Below the pieces are notes generated by a model that saw only the letters and a list, made by a program, of their open reading frames with translations, was not told the origin of the DNA and made no database searches. This document shows positions 30,611-44,084 of a stretch of DNA of 64,000 nt, piece by piece. The translations under genes and the position numbers were made by a program. The stretch comes from Chaetoceros tenuissimus (lineage: Eukaryota; Bacillariophyta; Thalassiosirophyceae; Chaetocerotales; Chaetocerotaceae), in the NCBI GenBank assembly GCA_021927905.1, contig BLLK01000051.1, positions 372,001-436,000 of the forward strand. The letters are read 5' to 3'. Position 1 is the first letter of the stretch, and every line of letters begins with the position of its first letter.

Positions 30611-31220
30611 GGATCTTGATAGGGTTTTCAAGGCTGCTATCAAGGGAGAGACTACAGTCTCTACTGAGTATGATGCTGTTCTTACTTGTAAAGAAGAAAA
30701 GAAAGAAGCCTTTGTACAGCTACAACTTCCAACCTACAACATGGTGAGCAAGGAGAAAGGGAATGAAGTCTTTGTTGTGGTTGATAGGTGTGTCTTTGAA
30801 GGACTCCTTAAAGAAGAAAATTGCAGCCTTGAAGAAAGTAATTGAAGAAGTAGAGATTGAAGATGTACTGGGTGCAGTAGCATACTTTTTTTCCGCGAAA
30901 CTTATGTAACCACCTAAAAATTCAATTTTCAGCTACACGCTACCCTTACCTTTCTACCTCCCATCCCAGGTAATTATGTACCTGAGGATTCATTTTCTGC
31001 AACCAATTCGGTATGAAATGCAGTATTTCTTGAGATTTTTACCTTTTTATCTACCCAACAGTGCTTGGCACACACCTTACCTTCTTACCTTTCTACCTCT
31101 TCTTCACAGCAAATGGCGAATCTTATTACCGATTACCTATACTCATTTAATTCACGATCGATGGAAATTGCAGACATTTAATCAGTATCCAACCGGACTC
31201 CTAGCTACTTTTATGAATTT
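30611..31220. other. No gene supported
   Basis: Bits such as KEKKEAFVQLQLPTYNMV near 30,700 read like an old coding fragment on the plus strand, but I cannot assign them. Confidence 0.35.
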
Positions 31221-31223
31221 TCA

Positions 31224-31706
31224 ATGGAATCTTGTGCCAGCTTCAGATACTCACATTATGTGCGCACCTCATCTTCTGAAATTTCCAAACTCAACTACTA
31301 CATCACATCGAGATACTCCTTCTCACTTCTTCCATTACCTACTCTCTCTATATTACCTCTACTATCTCTACCTCTCCTATCTATTCTTCAAGATGATTGC
31401 CTTAACGAAGATCTATCCGTTCTAAATGATGACGAAACTGTTGAAGCTAGCAACCAACTTGTCTCCACCACCCTTCGTCTAGTCCTACAAATCAAAGCAT
31501 CTAACAATGGGATTATCGACACCAAACTTGCAGACACCAAAACTACCCTCGAAAGTACCCTTGGAACTTCTGCCTTCTTCCTTCCATGGGATACCCATCC
31601 ATCCAAGTATGAAACAGCGAAAGGTGTTAAAGCTGTCCCCTCCAAAGAAAAACTCAAATACCTTAAGGGATACAAAGTGTTTTCAGACGAAGTAGAAACT
31701 ATGTGA
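31224..31706 (+). CDS. Unrecognised 160-residue ORF
   Basis: A Leu/Ser-rich N-terminal third, possibly a read-through into non-coding sequence, precedes NDDETVEASNQLVSTTLRLV and LPWDTHPSKYETAKG. The second half has normal protein-like composition. No family recognised; possibly the tail of a gag or an old gene. Confidence 0.3.
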   Translation: MESCASFRYSHYVRTSSSEISKLNYYITSRYSFSLLPLPTLSILPLLSLPLLSILQDDCLNEDLSVLNDDETVEASNQLVSTTLRLVLQIKASNNGIIDTKLADTKTTLESTLGTSAFFLPWDTHPSKYETAKGVKAVPSKEKLKYLKGYKVFSDEVETM

Positions 31707-31881
31707 ATTACATTCATTGATGAGGATTAGGTTATCTCTGTTCCAAAGTTCATAAATGAAATCAAGAATGGGAACATTCCATTTTTATCTATCCTATCTG
31801 ATAGGGGAAGATAAAACCAAAGAAACAGATAAGAGTAGGGTCTAACTCTCTGTAATCTTCAATTATAGATATTTTTGGAAC

Positions 31882-32145
31882 GGTAATGGATCTTCAGAAA
31901 GTTGAAGAAGATCACAGCATTTTTTGGCATGTCCTTTTACAAGGAAGAATATTCGAACTTTATGAAAGAGACAATATTCAAATTATGGTAATGTATCTTC
32001 AGAAAGTTGAAGAAGATCACAGCATTTTTTGGCATGTCCTTTTACAAGGAAGAATATTCGAACTTTATGAAAGAGACAATATTCAAATTTCTATGCCCTT
32101 ATCTAGTTTCATCAACAAGGAGATCCACTAAGACAGAATCTAAAA
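31882..32145 (+). mobile_element. Ty3-like RT fossil with 105-bp tandem duplication
   Basis: Two near-identical 105-bp units (31,882-31,986 and 31,987-32,091) each contain a stretch reading KKITAFFGMSFYKEEYSNF, resembling the end of a Ty3/gypsy RT domain. A tail reading VSSTRRSTKTE follows. It is heavily broken and only this small part survives. Confidence 0.5.
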
Positions 32146-33635
32146 GAAGGAGATTTTCTCAAAAGAAACAAAAAACAAATATTCAATTGAATATATATGT
32201 ATCATTAGATTAGATGAAATAAAATAAACTTTTTTCATAGTAAGATACTTTGCAGTCAATACATGGCTTAAAGTGGAGACTCACCCTCATGTTTACTGAA
32301 CCAGTAGTGCTGCTGAACAGTGGAATCCTACTCATTTTATGATGTAAGCAATGATTGATGATTTGATGCTGTAGAGGAATATGAAGATGGTGCCTTAGAT
32401 GACGATGACTTCTTTGATTTTTGTGAACAAAATGTTTATGTTGTACTTTTCACTTGTTTATAAATATTATTTACTTCATGTCTTTGGTCATTGCATCTGG
32501 GAACTATTTATATGCACCAAAATTGATAAAATAAATCCATTATGTAGAGATTGTGTTTGTTGGTGTAGTGCATCATAGAAATATAGGTCCTGGGTTCTAT
32601 CTTCACATTTCATTGCCAGCTTCTGAAGCTTGCAGTTGTGTTGATAACAAGCACAAGTGCATACTTCATTGCAGTACATACAACCTAGCAATAGCTTTGT
32701 TTTTTGCTTGGGCTTTGGAGGGGATGGATCTCCAATCATCTCTTTGCAGAGATACATGAAAGACATTCAAGAGGACAAAGAGCATAATCTTGCTGGGAAA
32801 GTTTTAAGTGTTTTTGGAGGTTTTTACTTGATGCTAGAGATATATAAGAAGATTGGCTCATTGTTTCAATTTACACATCTTTATTTTGTGACAGGATCAT
32901 AAAGAGTCAGTACAAAAGCAATAATGTTTGTCCTCAATCCTTCTGACCCACATCAATCCGAAGCTGAAATGATTCCGCCAGTTTCTACCTTTCAGCCATT
33001 TGTGCTGTTATATGGTTGAAAAGAAAAGAACTATGGGAATAAATTGATTGGGAGACATATACAACAACATAATCTTCTTTCCTTTTCATCCACCCTCACG
33101 GGCCGATGTAATGATGTTGATGCTCAATAGCAAAGTGATTAATATCAGTAAAGATTTTCTTATTTTGATTGGGAGACAGATCACGATATATTATCTGATG
33201 ATCTGTATGATATGTTATATGATTCAGATGATGATTGTGATAGTGAATACTCAATGAGTCAAGAGAGTGGAGGAGGAGGAGGAGAAGAAGAAGAAAATGT
33301 CTTGGTGGAAGATGTACTAAAATTTATGACGTTTTGATGCACTCAAAACCTGCAGGCTTTTGTCCATCTTTAGGAAATAAGGTTTGCTGAAGTGATCTTT
33401 TTACTTCTCTGTGCTGAATATACTGGATCTGCATTCCAATATTGTATTGCTATGAAATATGCACTCAAATGCTACAAATTATGTTGAAATGATATGCAAT
33501 TTTTTTGTTGACAGATTTTGCATGCTGGAGGTAGAAAGGGTTTTGCAGTCTTAGTTGGTTGGTGCTTCAATCACCCTATGCTCAAATTTATTTATCACAT
33601 TATGGTTGTTGCAATTTCTTTGAATGCTAGGTCTC
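32146..33635. other. No gene supported
   Basis: A/T-rich decayed DNA with short frames. A GGAGGAGGAGGAGAAGAAG tract lies near 33,270. Nothing I can assign. Confidence 0.4.
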
Positions 33636-33639
33636 CCAG

Positions 33640-33715
33640 CAGCTATATATATCCCTCTCTTTTCTTCCCCTTTCTTTGTTTTAGTTAATGTTTCTTTCCT
33701 TCCCCTTTGTGTCTA
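33640..33715 (+). promoter_or_regulatory. TATA/C-T tract module
   Basis: TATATATATCCCTCTCTTTTC is followed by two C/T runs (TTCCCCTTTC and TTTCCTTCCCCTTT). An ORF remnant begins directly downstream at about 33,720. Confidence 0.65.
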
Positions 33716-33719
33716 TGAT

Positions 33720-33938
33720 AGTCATTTTGAGAGTAATTACCTCAGGAAGGCTGTAGAGATTCAAGGAAGAATATTAGCACTGAATAGTACTGGGCAGAGG
33801 GACAAGGAGCCTATTGCTTCTCTCCTTGTAGAGAATTACTCTCATTCCTGGATCTGTGACTTTGTTGGAGTTGGTAGAATCACAATTCAGAATACTATAA
33901 TTACTATTTCTAACCATAATAAAAGATATTCAAAGTAG
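33720..33938 (+). pseudogene. Unknown coding remnant, related to 44,650-44,810
   Basis: The frame contains STGQRDKEPIASLLVENYSH and FVGVGRITIQNT. The same phrases (RQRDKE, SLLVETYPQLW, YLGVDRMTTENAT) appear on the plus strand near 44,660-44,800. Two diverged copies of one unknown gene or element are therefore present. Confidence 0.5.
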
Positions 33939-33939
33939 T

Positions 33940-36900
33940 CCATGATAGGAGCAAATTAAGATGTCTCAAATGATTTGATCTATCTAAAGAATCCTAAGTA
34001 TATCTTTGTGTAACTGTGTCAACCATAGTTCTCTTTTGAGTTCAATCTGTGTGAAGCAGTGCAGGTGGATTTTCACTGTTCTCACATTGTCTGCATAGCT
34101 GTCAATATAAAGCCCTTTGCTTGGATCAATAGCTACTATAAGAACATATTCCTATGTATTCATATTTAAGCATTGTTGCATGTGTTTGTCTTGAGTGATT
34201 ACTTTCTGTTCTCACACTAGGAAGGCAAAATGGTTGATTATTCCTCCTAGTATGATTTCTGAACTTGTTACATACAAACAACTGAATGGTATAGCTGTTC
34301 TTGGAATTCAACAGAGATTGATTTACACCACATCAAACAATATAAGGTATATGAATCATAGAGTAAGGTAGATCTTCAGCATTGGAATAAAGTTGTAAAA
34401 TTGGAGATAGTTTCCAAAGGAAAGATTGACTAAGTAGATGCCCCATATAAACTATATCAATTCAATGGATGGGAAAAGAGGATCAGATATTTCTATATCA
34501 GAATGCATATTTTCTGTGGAAATATAAGACCTACACAATCTTGTGCTAGGATCCATGATGCATGGAAATTTGATTCCTAATTCCAGAAACTGTATTCTCA
34601 GACCTACCTCTAGCACTAGTATCCAAGTTAAGAAGTTTTCTATACTCATTCGTAAAAATTCTATTCCATACATAAGCCCATTTTCTATCAGTAGTTTGAT
34701 GTAGATAAGCCTTCTACATTTAAAGAATGCATTCCATCTCAAGAATCTAACTGTGTCTGCCATGATGATATACTTCAATCTCTTGCAGCATCCAATATCA
34801 TTCTCTTCACAACTTAGTCTACTATTGATGTATTCAAGGACATAGTTGAATGTTGCTGTCTCAGCCTCATGAATTGGAATTGTTTCTAGGTCACTCAATT
34901 GTCCAAAATCTTCACTGTCAAGATAATTCTCAAAATGAAAATGTTTTGTAGCATGGTTATCATCAGCAATATTCTCACACATATAATTCCAGAATTGATT
35001 GAGGAACAATAGATCAGAATGCAATACTTGAGTGATGATTTCCTCTTTCTTTGGATCACTCTTATCTTGTAGCTTCAGTCCCCTTTTCTTGCTCTTTTTC
35101 TTGCTACTTTTCTAAATCAAGTAAACAACATGGTTGCATTCTGTTGACTATTCAAATTCACAACTTTGCATGTTAAAAGATGTGAGTAGCTAATGTTGTT
35201 GGTCTGCTGAGTCTTCTAACCACCTGGTTTGAAGCTGCCCTATATTTTTCTTGTACTTAATGTTGAGAAGTTGAAGATTTAAGTACTTCAGATCAGAATC
35301 TTTCATTGGCTCTAAAAGTGTGAGCTGGTTAAAGTTATCAATCATAATTTCATCATTGATGCAGTATGAGTTTGATTTCATTTTGAACAAGAATGTGGTG
35401 TGTAAAATTAGGGTTAGTGAAAGCATTGGGAATTACACAGTGCCAGATACTATCCATAGTGTTCATATGAATGTAGTCTCTAGATTTCAATTGTGACTGA
35501 TATTCACCATTTACTTTGACATACAAATCATAATACTCTTTTCCAATGATATGAAATCAATGGATTCAACATGGCTACCACTCTGCAACAAAGTGGGGAA
35601 TGAAATGATCAAGTTCTCCTTGGATCTTCCCATAAAGATTATGATGGACTAACCAAGTTCCCGAACAAGAACTTTGGATCTAAAGGGACAGACATGATTT
35701 CTAGAAAAAGGAAATAATTATAATAAGAAAAGTTTGAATTTATATTTACTCATATATAACATCTACATTAGGACTTGTGGTTCCAGGGATATTAGGGAAT
35801 CTTGCTTGCGCTGAGACATTAACTGTTCTAATATTCTTAAAGAATATATTGATTCAAATAATCCTAATTCTTTTACACTCTCATCTACACAGTGTATATT
35901 TCTTTAACCCTAGAATGAATATAAGTGATACACTCTATGGAAATACTCCACCATTCTTCTTGGTTTTGAATCTGACTCAATGGATTCTTCAAGCAAATCT
36001 TTAAATCAAATTTTTGGAATATACTTGAAAGAAGTATAGACATGGTATAAAGATGTTGTATACCTCAATTTTCCTTTTACAATTCCAAAAACAGCTTTTC
36101 CTTGTACTATTTTTTTATATGGCTGTAATAAATCAAGTTGTTCAGGTGGGCATATAAGCCACTTTGCTCTGTTTGTAGTTTTGCAGTAGGTAATCAACTT
36201 CTGCTCTTTATTTGTTCAATTTTGTATAATTGAAGGTTCTATTTTTGAACCTTTGACTGGCTACCAATTGCCAAGTGTTGAATATATAAACATTCCTAAC
36301 CTTTACAAGTAGGAATTAATATCCAATCCACACAAATACCATGAATGTCCAATTTTTTAAATAACCTTGTTAATTTGTCTATTGTCATTGAGAATCACAC
36401 CCTTTACAGCATCAAATGAGAATTTTTTGAGGTTGTGGATATCTGGAATATTTGTTATGTGTGCAAATTTGTATTCAAAAGAAAAACAAAGAACAACAGT
36501 AACTGGATGAGGCATTTGCATTGGCTGTCCTGGAAAATTATCTAGATGTCTGGATTAATGATTTTCAAAACAAATCTCATGAGAAAGAAGACAGACTAAG
36601 GCAGTACTGGAGATTAAGTCCTGAGAATCAACAGAATGGTAAATAGGAAGAACCTGTTTATTATTGCTTTTGTTCATGCTTACAATGTATTTATGGTGCT
36701 AGCAGTTCTAATGGTTACACTAGGTCATCTTCTAGATATGATGAAACCTTTCTTGTCAGTATTGGTACAGATGTGGCCCCAGTTCCTATTCAGAGTATTG
36801 CTTTCATCAACAATGCGGCATATTTGAAAAATTTGTCTTTTCACAGCATTTCTTAGGCTGCATATGGACTCTTAGATATGATGTTTGTTGATCTTTCCTT

Positions 36901-39900
36901 TCCTTCTTTCTATTTCTTACTATATTTCATTTTCTATCTACAATATCAAGTATAGCTTGATGTCTGTGTCCATTATAGTGAAACAGTTAGGGTTACAAAC
37001 TTTCTTGAAAAAGCAGGATATGATTCTCTTTGCAGAGAGACTACATAGCAAGATTTTAAACAATTTGAATCTCTTACTGAAGAAGAAGCAGTAGATTTGC
37101 TTAAGGATAAGCTTAAGATTCACAACATTCAATTTAAATGTCTGGGTCTTCAACTTTTGAAGTTTATTGTTACTAAACCTGTCATCAGGGAAAATACAGC
37201 TACCACCCCAATGACAAACAGCTGGCTTTCAATATAGCAGAATGTTCTTATGTTGTGTCCTTGAAATGAACTCACAAATCAGTTCCCAAAAATTTGTATA
37301 CCTTGTAGAGACAGCTCACAAGAACCATGATCTTTGGTTTGTTTTACATTGCATGTCAAAACTCTGGTGTGATTTACCCTAGTTCTTTTTTCCTAATATA
37401 TATAAATATAAGTGTATACATGTGAAAGCACATTTATCATTGGATTTGATCTTAAAAATGAAAGAAACCAAAACATAGTCTGTCTTTGCAACATAAACTT
37501 CTCCATTCCCAAGCTTGTGTTTGTCATGCTATTTTTAACATAATTTGTAAAATTTAGAATAGAAAAGATTTTTTACCTGTGATTTGGGCAATGCAGATGT
37601 TTTCCCAAGATCTCTTGACTAAATAGCTGATTTGGAACACAGGTTGTATGAATGATTTCTAGGTCTTCTGCAATGGTTATGGGATTAAGAACTACCTATG
37701 GAACATCACCATGTTGGAAAAATGCAAGTTGTTACTTCAAAATGAGAGTACCAAGAGGTTTGGCAGAAGCAAATTTCATTAGGAAAGGAAATATATAATT
37801 GACAATCCTTTTTATTAGCTGGAGTTATTGGTTGTACTCTGAGTGAAGTGCTTTTTCAGTTTGAACAAGGCATCCATGATTATTTGATTGATGTTATTCT
37901 AATTCAATTGAAAAATTCAACATCTGCATTAATTGATGCCATTTGCAAATATACATGTAAAAGCTTTCTCACCACAACTGCCGAATTAGATTTTGTAAGG
38001 TACATTACTACCAAGAAGAACAAAAAGCAAGGTAAATAGTATATAATAGAAAATTGGCAACAAGTTTTATGGATAATAGAAGAAACTTTGATACAACATC
38101 AGGTAAAGAAATTATATTTGCTTGAGAAAAAAATCTTTATATTACATCTACAAATAGAAGTTACTCAATATTTCAGAGTAGAATGAGGAAATATATAGAC
38201 AAGAAGGCAATGGTTAAAACTTTGTAAAGTTGAAAAACTTGTCATTGCACCTTATGAATACTGATTACAATCTTCAAAGATAAAGATTAGTTCTCTAGTA
38301 CTGCCTCTGTAGCAGTCAACATGACCTCTTTATGAAAGTTATGGAATTGATCAAGGAGTTTCATGCTCTCAAGTCTTTTCATTCAAGGCAGCAAGAAGAG
38401 AGAAAGAAACTATTGCATCCTATCATCCAGCAGTGGGACAGGTACAAATCTAAACAAAAGTTATTTGCAAAGAAGAAAGAATAAGAGGATATATTGAAAC
38501 AAAGCATACAGAGATTGGCTAATTTGAACAATAAAGCATCTGTAGTACTTACTCTAAGTGACTTAGGTTGCTGCACATTTAAGTGAAAAGTCTGCAAAGA
38601 AATACCTTGAATATACCTCAGGTTATATAAAGCAGCAGAGGACTGGTTTTAAACATTCAAGTGAATCAATATAGATAGGCAAATGAAAACCAAAAAGTGG
38701 TGAGTCAGCTCTTCCTTTTCTTGCAGACACTGACAATGTGTTGGAATCAAAACAATCTTCTTTTCCTATTATTGGAGCTATACAAAGTCTCACAATGCTT
38801 TCTCCCATGAATGTCAGCAGGATTTTTGGCAGGTTGAGTACTTTCTATGTTGTTTCTGGTAGATGGAATTTGTTCAACACCCTCACATGGTGTGTTCACC
38901 ACCCTCACCACATCCTTTCTCTGCCAGTGTCATATCTTCCATTGGTTTGAGATTCATATTTTGAACTTTGGATGCAGCTTCTTTTTATTTCTCCATAGAT
39001 TTTTTTTCAATTCCCTTTGCTGAGCTCATAAAAACAAAAGAAAAGTAAATTTCAGGTACACAACTCATTACACAAATAAAATTTCTGTCTCTTCAACTCT
39101 GATACTTTTATTATATCAAAGACAGTAGACAAACATAAATGGTATTTTACAGAAGATTACAGGAGCTTCAGCTTCAGTACAATTAAAAGCATAAGTGTGA
39201 GATTGATCAACTTCAAAAGACCAATCAGTCTTCCACTTCATTAAATATCATACATTGATAGGTAAAAGAGTCCTTTTGAATCCCTTGAAAAAGTGTGAAA
39301 AATGATATCAACATTCCACATGAGCATCATTGTGCTGGCTTCTATCCAACAACCTCAAGAGTTGGCGAAGTCCTGACATTTATCAAGGGAAGCTGCCAAT
39401 GTTTGACTGCTTATCTGTCCCAAGTCTAGTTAGGTTTCAAGATTCTAAATCTGCAAACAAAAGTAAGAGAGTATCCAAAACCACCAAGAAAACAATACAA
39501 AATCATCTATGTCAGATTGATCCAGTGAAAGTGCTCTATGCTGTGGAAGGTTGGGACAGTAGATACCTTAGAAGAATCTAGTAATGGGTTTTGAACACTT
39601 CCTATGACTTCTGAAAGCTCAACAAAAATGAAAATGGTGTTAGAGGAGAATGGAGAAGTGTTTACAATTTTAAAGAATCAAAACCTAATGGAGAAGCTTA
39701 TCATACAGGAAAAGGCAATGAAAATTGAGCTTTACAACATGTGATTGGAAACTAGAAAAGAGTCCTTTGTGGTTACACTTACTCAAAAAGAAAATCATGA
39801 TGAGAAAAGAAGAGATTCTCAAAGATCATTTGTATGTCAAGAAGATTGGAAAAGTTATGATGGATTATGATATGGAATTTCCTGTTGTATTGTGAGGTTC

Positions 39901-40385
39901 CTTCTAACCTTGGTTGAATAAAGGCCATCTTCAATTGTTGCAGAAGATGTTCTCTTCCAAAGGATTAAGTTGTAACTGTACATCTCACATAGGATTGTTT
40001 GGAATGGTAGGCAACCAACAAACAAGTGCTTGTGTCACATGGTGTTTCAAATGGTCTAGACAACACTGGGACTGACAACAACACTACTCACAATCCATCT
40101 TTCATCCATGATCTTTGTCTTCTTCCCAAGGATCAATGGACTAAGTTCAAAGATGTTTTGTCATGTCAGCAAATATGGAGGCAGTTGGTTCACCTCCTTC
40201 AGGAGCAATTGAGCATGATAAAGCCACTCAACAATGCTTCCCCATTACTTAGTCAAAGTTATGAGCTCTGTCATTTTTTATCAAACCTGATACTGCCCTT
40301 AAGGTCCACACTTTCCCCAATAGGTAATGAGCACTGTGATATTTCATATAGATACATATTTATATTATAAAATTTAGCTAAGGAT
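33940..40385. other. Long decayed stretch without recognisable genes
   Basis: About 6.4 kb of A/T-rich DNA with frames mostly under 100 residues. The longest (34,452-35,024, minus, 190 residues) has no family I recognise. A C/T run near 36,890-36,930 (TTTCCTTTCCTTCTTTC) resembles the dispersed module. A T-rich hydrophobic ORF near 36,640 is compositional. I treat this as old element debris. Confidence 0.4.
34452..35024 (-). CDS. Unrecognised 190-residue ORF
   Basis: The longest frame in the 34-40 kb stretch. It has NYLDSEDFGQLSDLETIPIH and DIGCCKRLKYIIMADTVRFL but no known motif. The protein-like composition suggests a former gene. Start uncertain. Confidence 0.3.
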   Translation of the reverse strand: MHSDLLFLNQFWNYMCENIADDNHATKHFHFENYLDSEDFGQLSDLETIPIHEAETATFNYVLEYINSRLSCEENDIGCCKRLKYIIMADTVRFLRWNAFFKCRRLIYIKLLIENGLMYGIEFLRMSIENFLTWILVLEVGLRIQFLELGIKFPCIMDPSTRLCRSYISTENMHSDIEISDPLFPSIELI

Positions 40386-40389
40386 CCCA

Positions 40390-41450
40390 AGAGGCAGTCC
40401 AGGAGAAAGACATGATGGAAGCTATATTATTGCATTGGCAGAACCTATTGAATGTATCAGGAGGTGATTTGAGTATCAACAAATTTGCAGTGGGATTTGC
40501 ACAGTATAAATTTGTAAACTCATTGCAGAGAGACTACACAGTGATGAAAGGCATTGACGAGAACAAAGCATAGATTGAGCTTCATCCATATAACCAGCTG
40601 CTAGCTTAAGAAGTTTTAAATTGACTGGGACTAAATGATGAAGTAAGAAATTCACTTAGTGGCTCTAACAATGACAAATTTAAAGCAAGAAAAGTACAAG
40701 TAGAGGAAATGGCAGGATGGGTAGCCATGTCACACATTACAAGGCAGCAAGCATACATGATTCACTCCATTCAGTAAAAGCCAGCCATAACCTACCCACT
40801 ACAGCATACAACATTTACTTCCAAGCAATGTAAAGCAATACAAATACCTATGGTAAATACATTGTTGTTACCAAAAATGGGTGTCAACAGACACATGCCA
40901 CTAGGAGTAGTATTTGGACCAATGGAATATGGTAACTTCAAGGATGGACTCTGCAAGAGGCTGATGAGAAAGTTTGGAATTTATCAGACCTCTACAGAAC
41001 CACATTCTCCATGGCAAAATAGGGGCTGAGTCAGCCATCTGTGAAGTAAAGTGATATGCATGAAAGATAATGATGGCTACAGATACTCCTATACACCTTT
41101 GGTGTTTCTGCTACAAATACACTGCTTATCTCTTGTCATTAAATGCTACTGGAAGGTTTGATCTCCAGGGAAGAACACCGTATGAGGTGATACTGCATTA
41201 CACTCCTGACATTTCAGAGTATGTTTCCTTTTCTTGGTTTCAGTGGTGTTGCTATTTTGACAAGGATTCCAAGAGCAAGAAGATCTGTCGTTGGTTGGGT
41301 CAGTTCTAGTGCCAGTATTCATCTTCATATTGACAAGGACAGTATTCATCTTCATAATGACTATACTCCACATTGATCCAAGCACAATTTCTTTTGGGCA
41401 AGTGAAACCCATACACTAATTTCTTTGTGTAAACCACAACATTTCTCAAT
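40390..41450 (+). mobile_element. Ty1/copia fossil (RT-like and integrase pieces)
   Basis: Plus-strand pieces include HWQNLLNVSGGDLSINK near 40,430, which matches a minus-strand piece near 45,490. Further right are MPLGVVFGPMEYGNF and STEPHSPWQNRG (40,895-41,030), the integrase Pro-Trp-Gln-Asn context, and GRTPYEVILHYTPDISEYV (to about 41,240). The diatom copia integrase family is a good fit. Many breaks, no LTRs, old. Confidence 0.7.
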
Positions 41451-41630
41451 AGACCTACTCATTAGGCATTGAAAAACATGTTGGAGGTATACTGCATTGT
41501 ATAGATGATCAATAAACCAGCTCTCTTGTTTAATTTGGGGGTAATTTTGGTAAGCATTCAGGGAAGTGTTTTTTGATGTGACAATGTTATAGGTGAAGAT
41601 CTATATAGGTGAAGATCAGAAATTTGTTTA

Positions 41631-41646
41631 CCCTAACCCTAACCCT
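41631..41646. repeat. Short interstitial telomere-like repeat
   Basis: CCCTAACCCTAACCCT, about 2.7 units of the common eukaryotic telomere repeat. It leads straight into a C/T tract, so chance is possible. Confidence 0.6.
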
Positions 41647-41730
41647 TTCTTTCCCTTTTTTTATTTTTAAAAACAAAATCTGTGTATATACAAGGGCTTG
41701 GTATTGATGTGCAATGAAGCCATTTCCACT
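41640..41730 (+). repeat. Partial copy of the dispersed leader repeat
   Basis: A C/T run (TTTCTTTCCC) is followed by TATACAAGGGCTTGGTATTG and ATGTGCAATG, the complement of 17,830-17,860. This is the third copy of the sequence in the methyltransferase 5' flank. Confidence 0.7.
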
Positions 41731-42840
41731 TCCTATGTTGCTTCCAGAAACTTTTCATATTATCTTACAGACTACAGTATGCTAAATACAAAACATGGCT
41801 AAATTCATCAATTAATTATCTTTCCTGCTACAAAAAGACTCTGCAGAAGTAAGAATTGGATCAGGCACAAAGGATAAAACTGTTCCAATTGCACTTTTCT
41901 CCCTACTGTTGTCTTTTGAATAGTAATATTATGTATCTCAAACTCATTTTCTTGCCTTTGTTTATGACAAAAGTTGCCTCCAGATTCAACCTGAAGCATC
42001 AAAAATATTTCTGCATCTTGCAAAAGTTGTGTGGAAGACAAGCTGCCATTTATTATCATGAGCAAATGCCATGACTTGGATCCTTTTGGATTTTCATTGT
42101 GATCATACAGATCAGAAGTTTGAAGAATCTAGCTTCCCCTGATCTACCCAAAACATGCCTACACAATCAGAGATGAGAATTTTTATTTGAAAAATGACAA
42201 GACCCAAAGAACATTGGAGGGTGATTTCAGAATTGGTGACACTGTGAAATTGAAAACCAAAGAAAAGTACTGAAAGAGAAGAGACAAGCACCTTCTTGTG
42301 GGAATTTAAAGATTTGAAGAAGTTATTGCTATAGAGAATAGAAGAGTTCAAAATCTCTCAGTTAACTATGGATAGAAAGGTGCAGTAACCCTGATGATTT
42401 CTATATTGGTGATCCACTTACTAAGATTGATGGCCTAGGTGACAAGACAATGGAGAAACAAAGGTATTGCTGGATCATATACCTTTAAATATGCATCATG
42501 TGACTCTCACTGAAACAAGATGAAATACCGTTCTTACAAACAAAAGAAATGCTGGAAATAATAATCAGATGTAAATTAAATCAATTTTTTTTTCATAATT
42601 TGGATGAAGCCTCAAGCCAAATTTCAACAATTCTATGAATAGGTTTAGCAATGCTGCTATTGCAGATGGTGGGGCTACCTTGGCAAAGAAAGTTGATGCA
42701 ATTGAGGATTTGAATTATCCTTCTTTAAGAAATAGTAATAATAATAATTTATAGTTTGAAATTGAACTAACTCCAAAACTCTGATGATATGCACTTTTTC
42801 CAATGGAAGTTCATAATTTCCCAATGCAATTACTAAATAT
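41731..42840. other. No gene supported
   Basis: A/T-rich DNA with short frames. Minor fragments on both strands have no recognisable domain. Confidence 0.35.
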
Positions 42841-42844
42841 AGTG

Positions 42845-42925
42845 AAATAAAAGACAGAAAGGGAAGAAGAAAAAGAAAACTAAAAGACAGAAAGGGGAAG
42901 AAAAGAAAGGGATATATTTAAGAAA
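42845..42925 (-). promoter_or_regulatory. TATA/C-T tract module
   Basis: On the minus strand AAATATATCCC precedes TTTCTTTTCTTCCCCTTTC and two further C/T runs. It is almost the same sequence as at 21,261-21,325. Confidence 0.65.
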
Positions 42926-43120
42926 ATATTAACTAATGAACCATAATTTAAATCTGCCACTGCATTCATAATTAATGTTCCTCATCTCCCCTCTGTCAAT
43001 TAAACATTTTGGTTTGGTGCAGACATTGTTTCAGGAAGCCAAAAGTTCAGGTAGCAAACTTATTCCACTCAAGCCAACAAATGAACAAAATACACAGGCT
43101 AAACTCTGTACAAGTGTCCT

Positions 43121-43510
43121 GTGGATCAGACCAATTTAGTGGAATTCCTGAACTTTCAACATTATTTTACTAGAAAGGATTCAGAAGAGAACATGAGTTC
43201 TATTTCAAACAATCAAGAGGCAGAGGGAGCAAATGGGAATGCAACCCAGGATGCCAACACTAACAATAATAACAACAGAAGAAACAATAACACAAATGGG
43301 GAGAAAGAAACCAGAGAAGAGGAGGTAGAGATGCTGGACAACAAGGGGTTGTCACACCAAGCTCAAACTTCACAGGATCAAATCTGAAGATGAACCGTCA
43401 GGCTTTTACCCTGACAATGGATAGGATGGACAAACACACAAAGGTAGTACTTGTCATGCTTGTGGCACAGATGGTCATTATGCACCTGAGTGTCCAAACC
43501 CCACACCAGT
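43121..43510 (+). mobile_element. Gag-like fossil with zinc knuckle
   Basis: An Asn-rich segment is followed, near 43,447-43,500, by CHACGTDGHYAPEC, a CCHC zinc knuckle typical of LTR-element gag. Broken and isolated. Confidence 0.6.
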
Positions 43511-43831
43511 AAGTAGTTACATCTTTCATCAAGATCTTCATAATTTTACATTATAACAATTGTGTGAACTACTCATCCTCAACACCAGCTCAACTTTTAA
43601 CTCCTCTTGTAACCCAGACTTAGTTAAAAACATCAGAACATGTGAGGACGGAGAGGGAATATGAGCATATTCAAATAGCAGTAGTACTGACTACAACCAT
43701 GAAGTTGATGTTACTCTGTTGCCAGCCATGCAAACATATTATAATAGTTCTGGTATTACCAATGTCCTCTCTTTCTTTGAAGTCCAAAAGCTGTACCATA
43801 TCAAATTTGACTCAAAGGTTAAAAATGAGTT

Positions 43832-44060
43832 TTATGTCAAGATGAATTCAAATACTTGGCTATGTTTCAAAAGAAATATTCCTCCTCCATGATCCTTAAA
43901 AGTCTTATACTCCTGTCTAAAGACTCTAATAAAATCCTTTACTGACTGGTTCCCTTGTCTTAGGCATACAATCTTCTCCAACATATCTTCCAGTGATAGC
44001 AAAATATGCTTTTTATCATCAAAATTTTTGACAATAGAGTGAAGGTTTTTAACATCCAAA
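43832..44060 (-). mobile_element. Copia gag-like fossil
   Basis: A minus-strand frame contains LEDMLEKIVCLRQGNQSVKD and FIRVFRQEYKTFKDHGGG, typical of the gag of diatom copia elements (charged helix then His-Gly-Gly). Small remnant. Confidence 0.6.
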
Positions 44061-44084
44061 TTGGTTCTTTCTCAGAGTTTGCAC

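Noticed and set aside
30976-31425. 149-residue aromatic-rich ORF
   Set aside because: C/T-rich DNA yields Leu/Tyr/Ser/Pro runs; it overlaps a more protein-like frame at 31,224-31,706.
36636-36950. Hydrophobic ORFs as possible membrane proteins
   Set aside because: T-rich DNA gives Leu/Phe/Ile-rich frames; no conserved motif or start context.
41631-41646. Telomere or chromosome-fusion scar
   Set aside because: Fewer than three units, leading into a C/T-rich tract; chance or local sequence drift is as likely.
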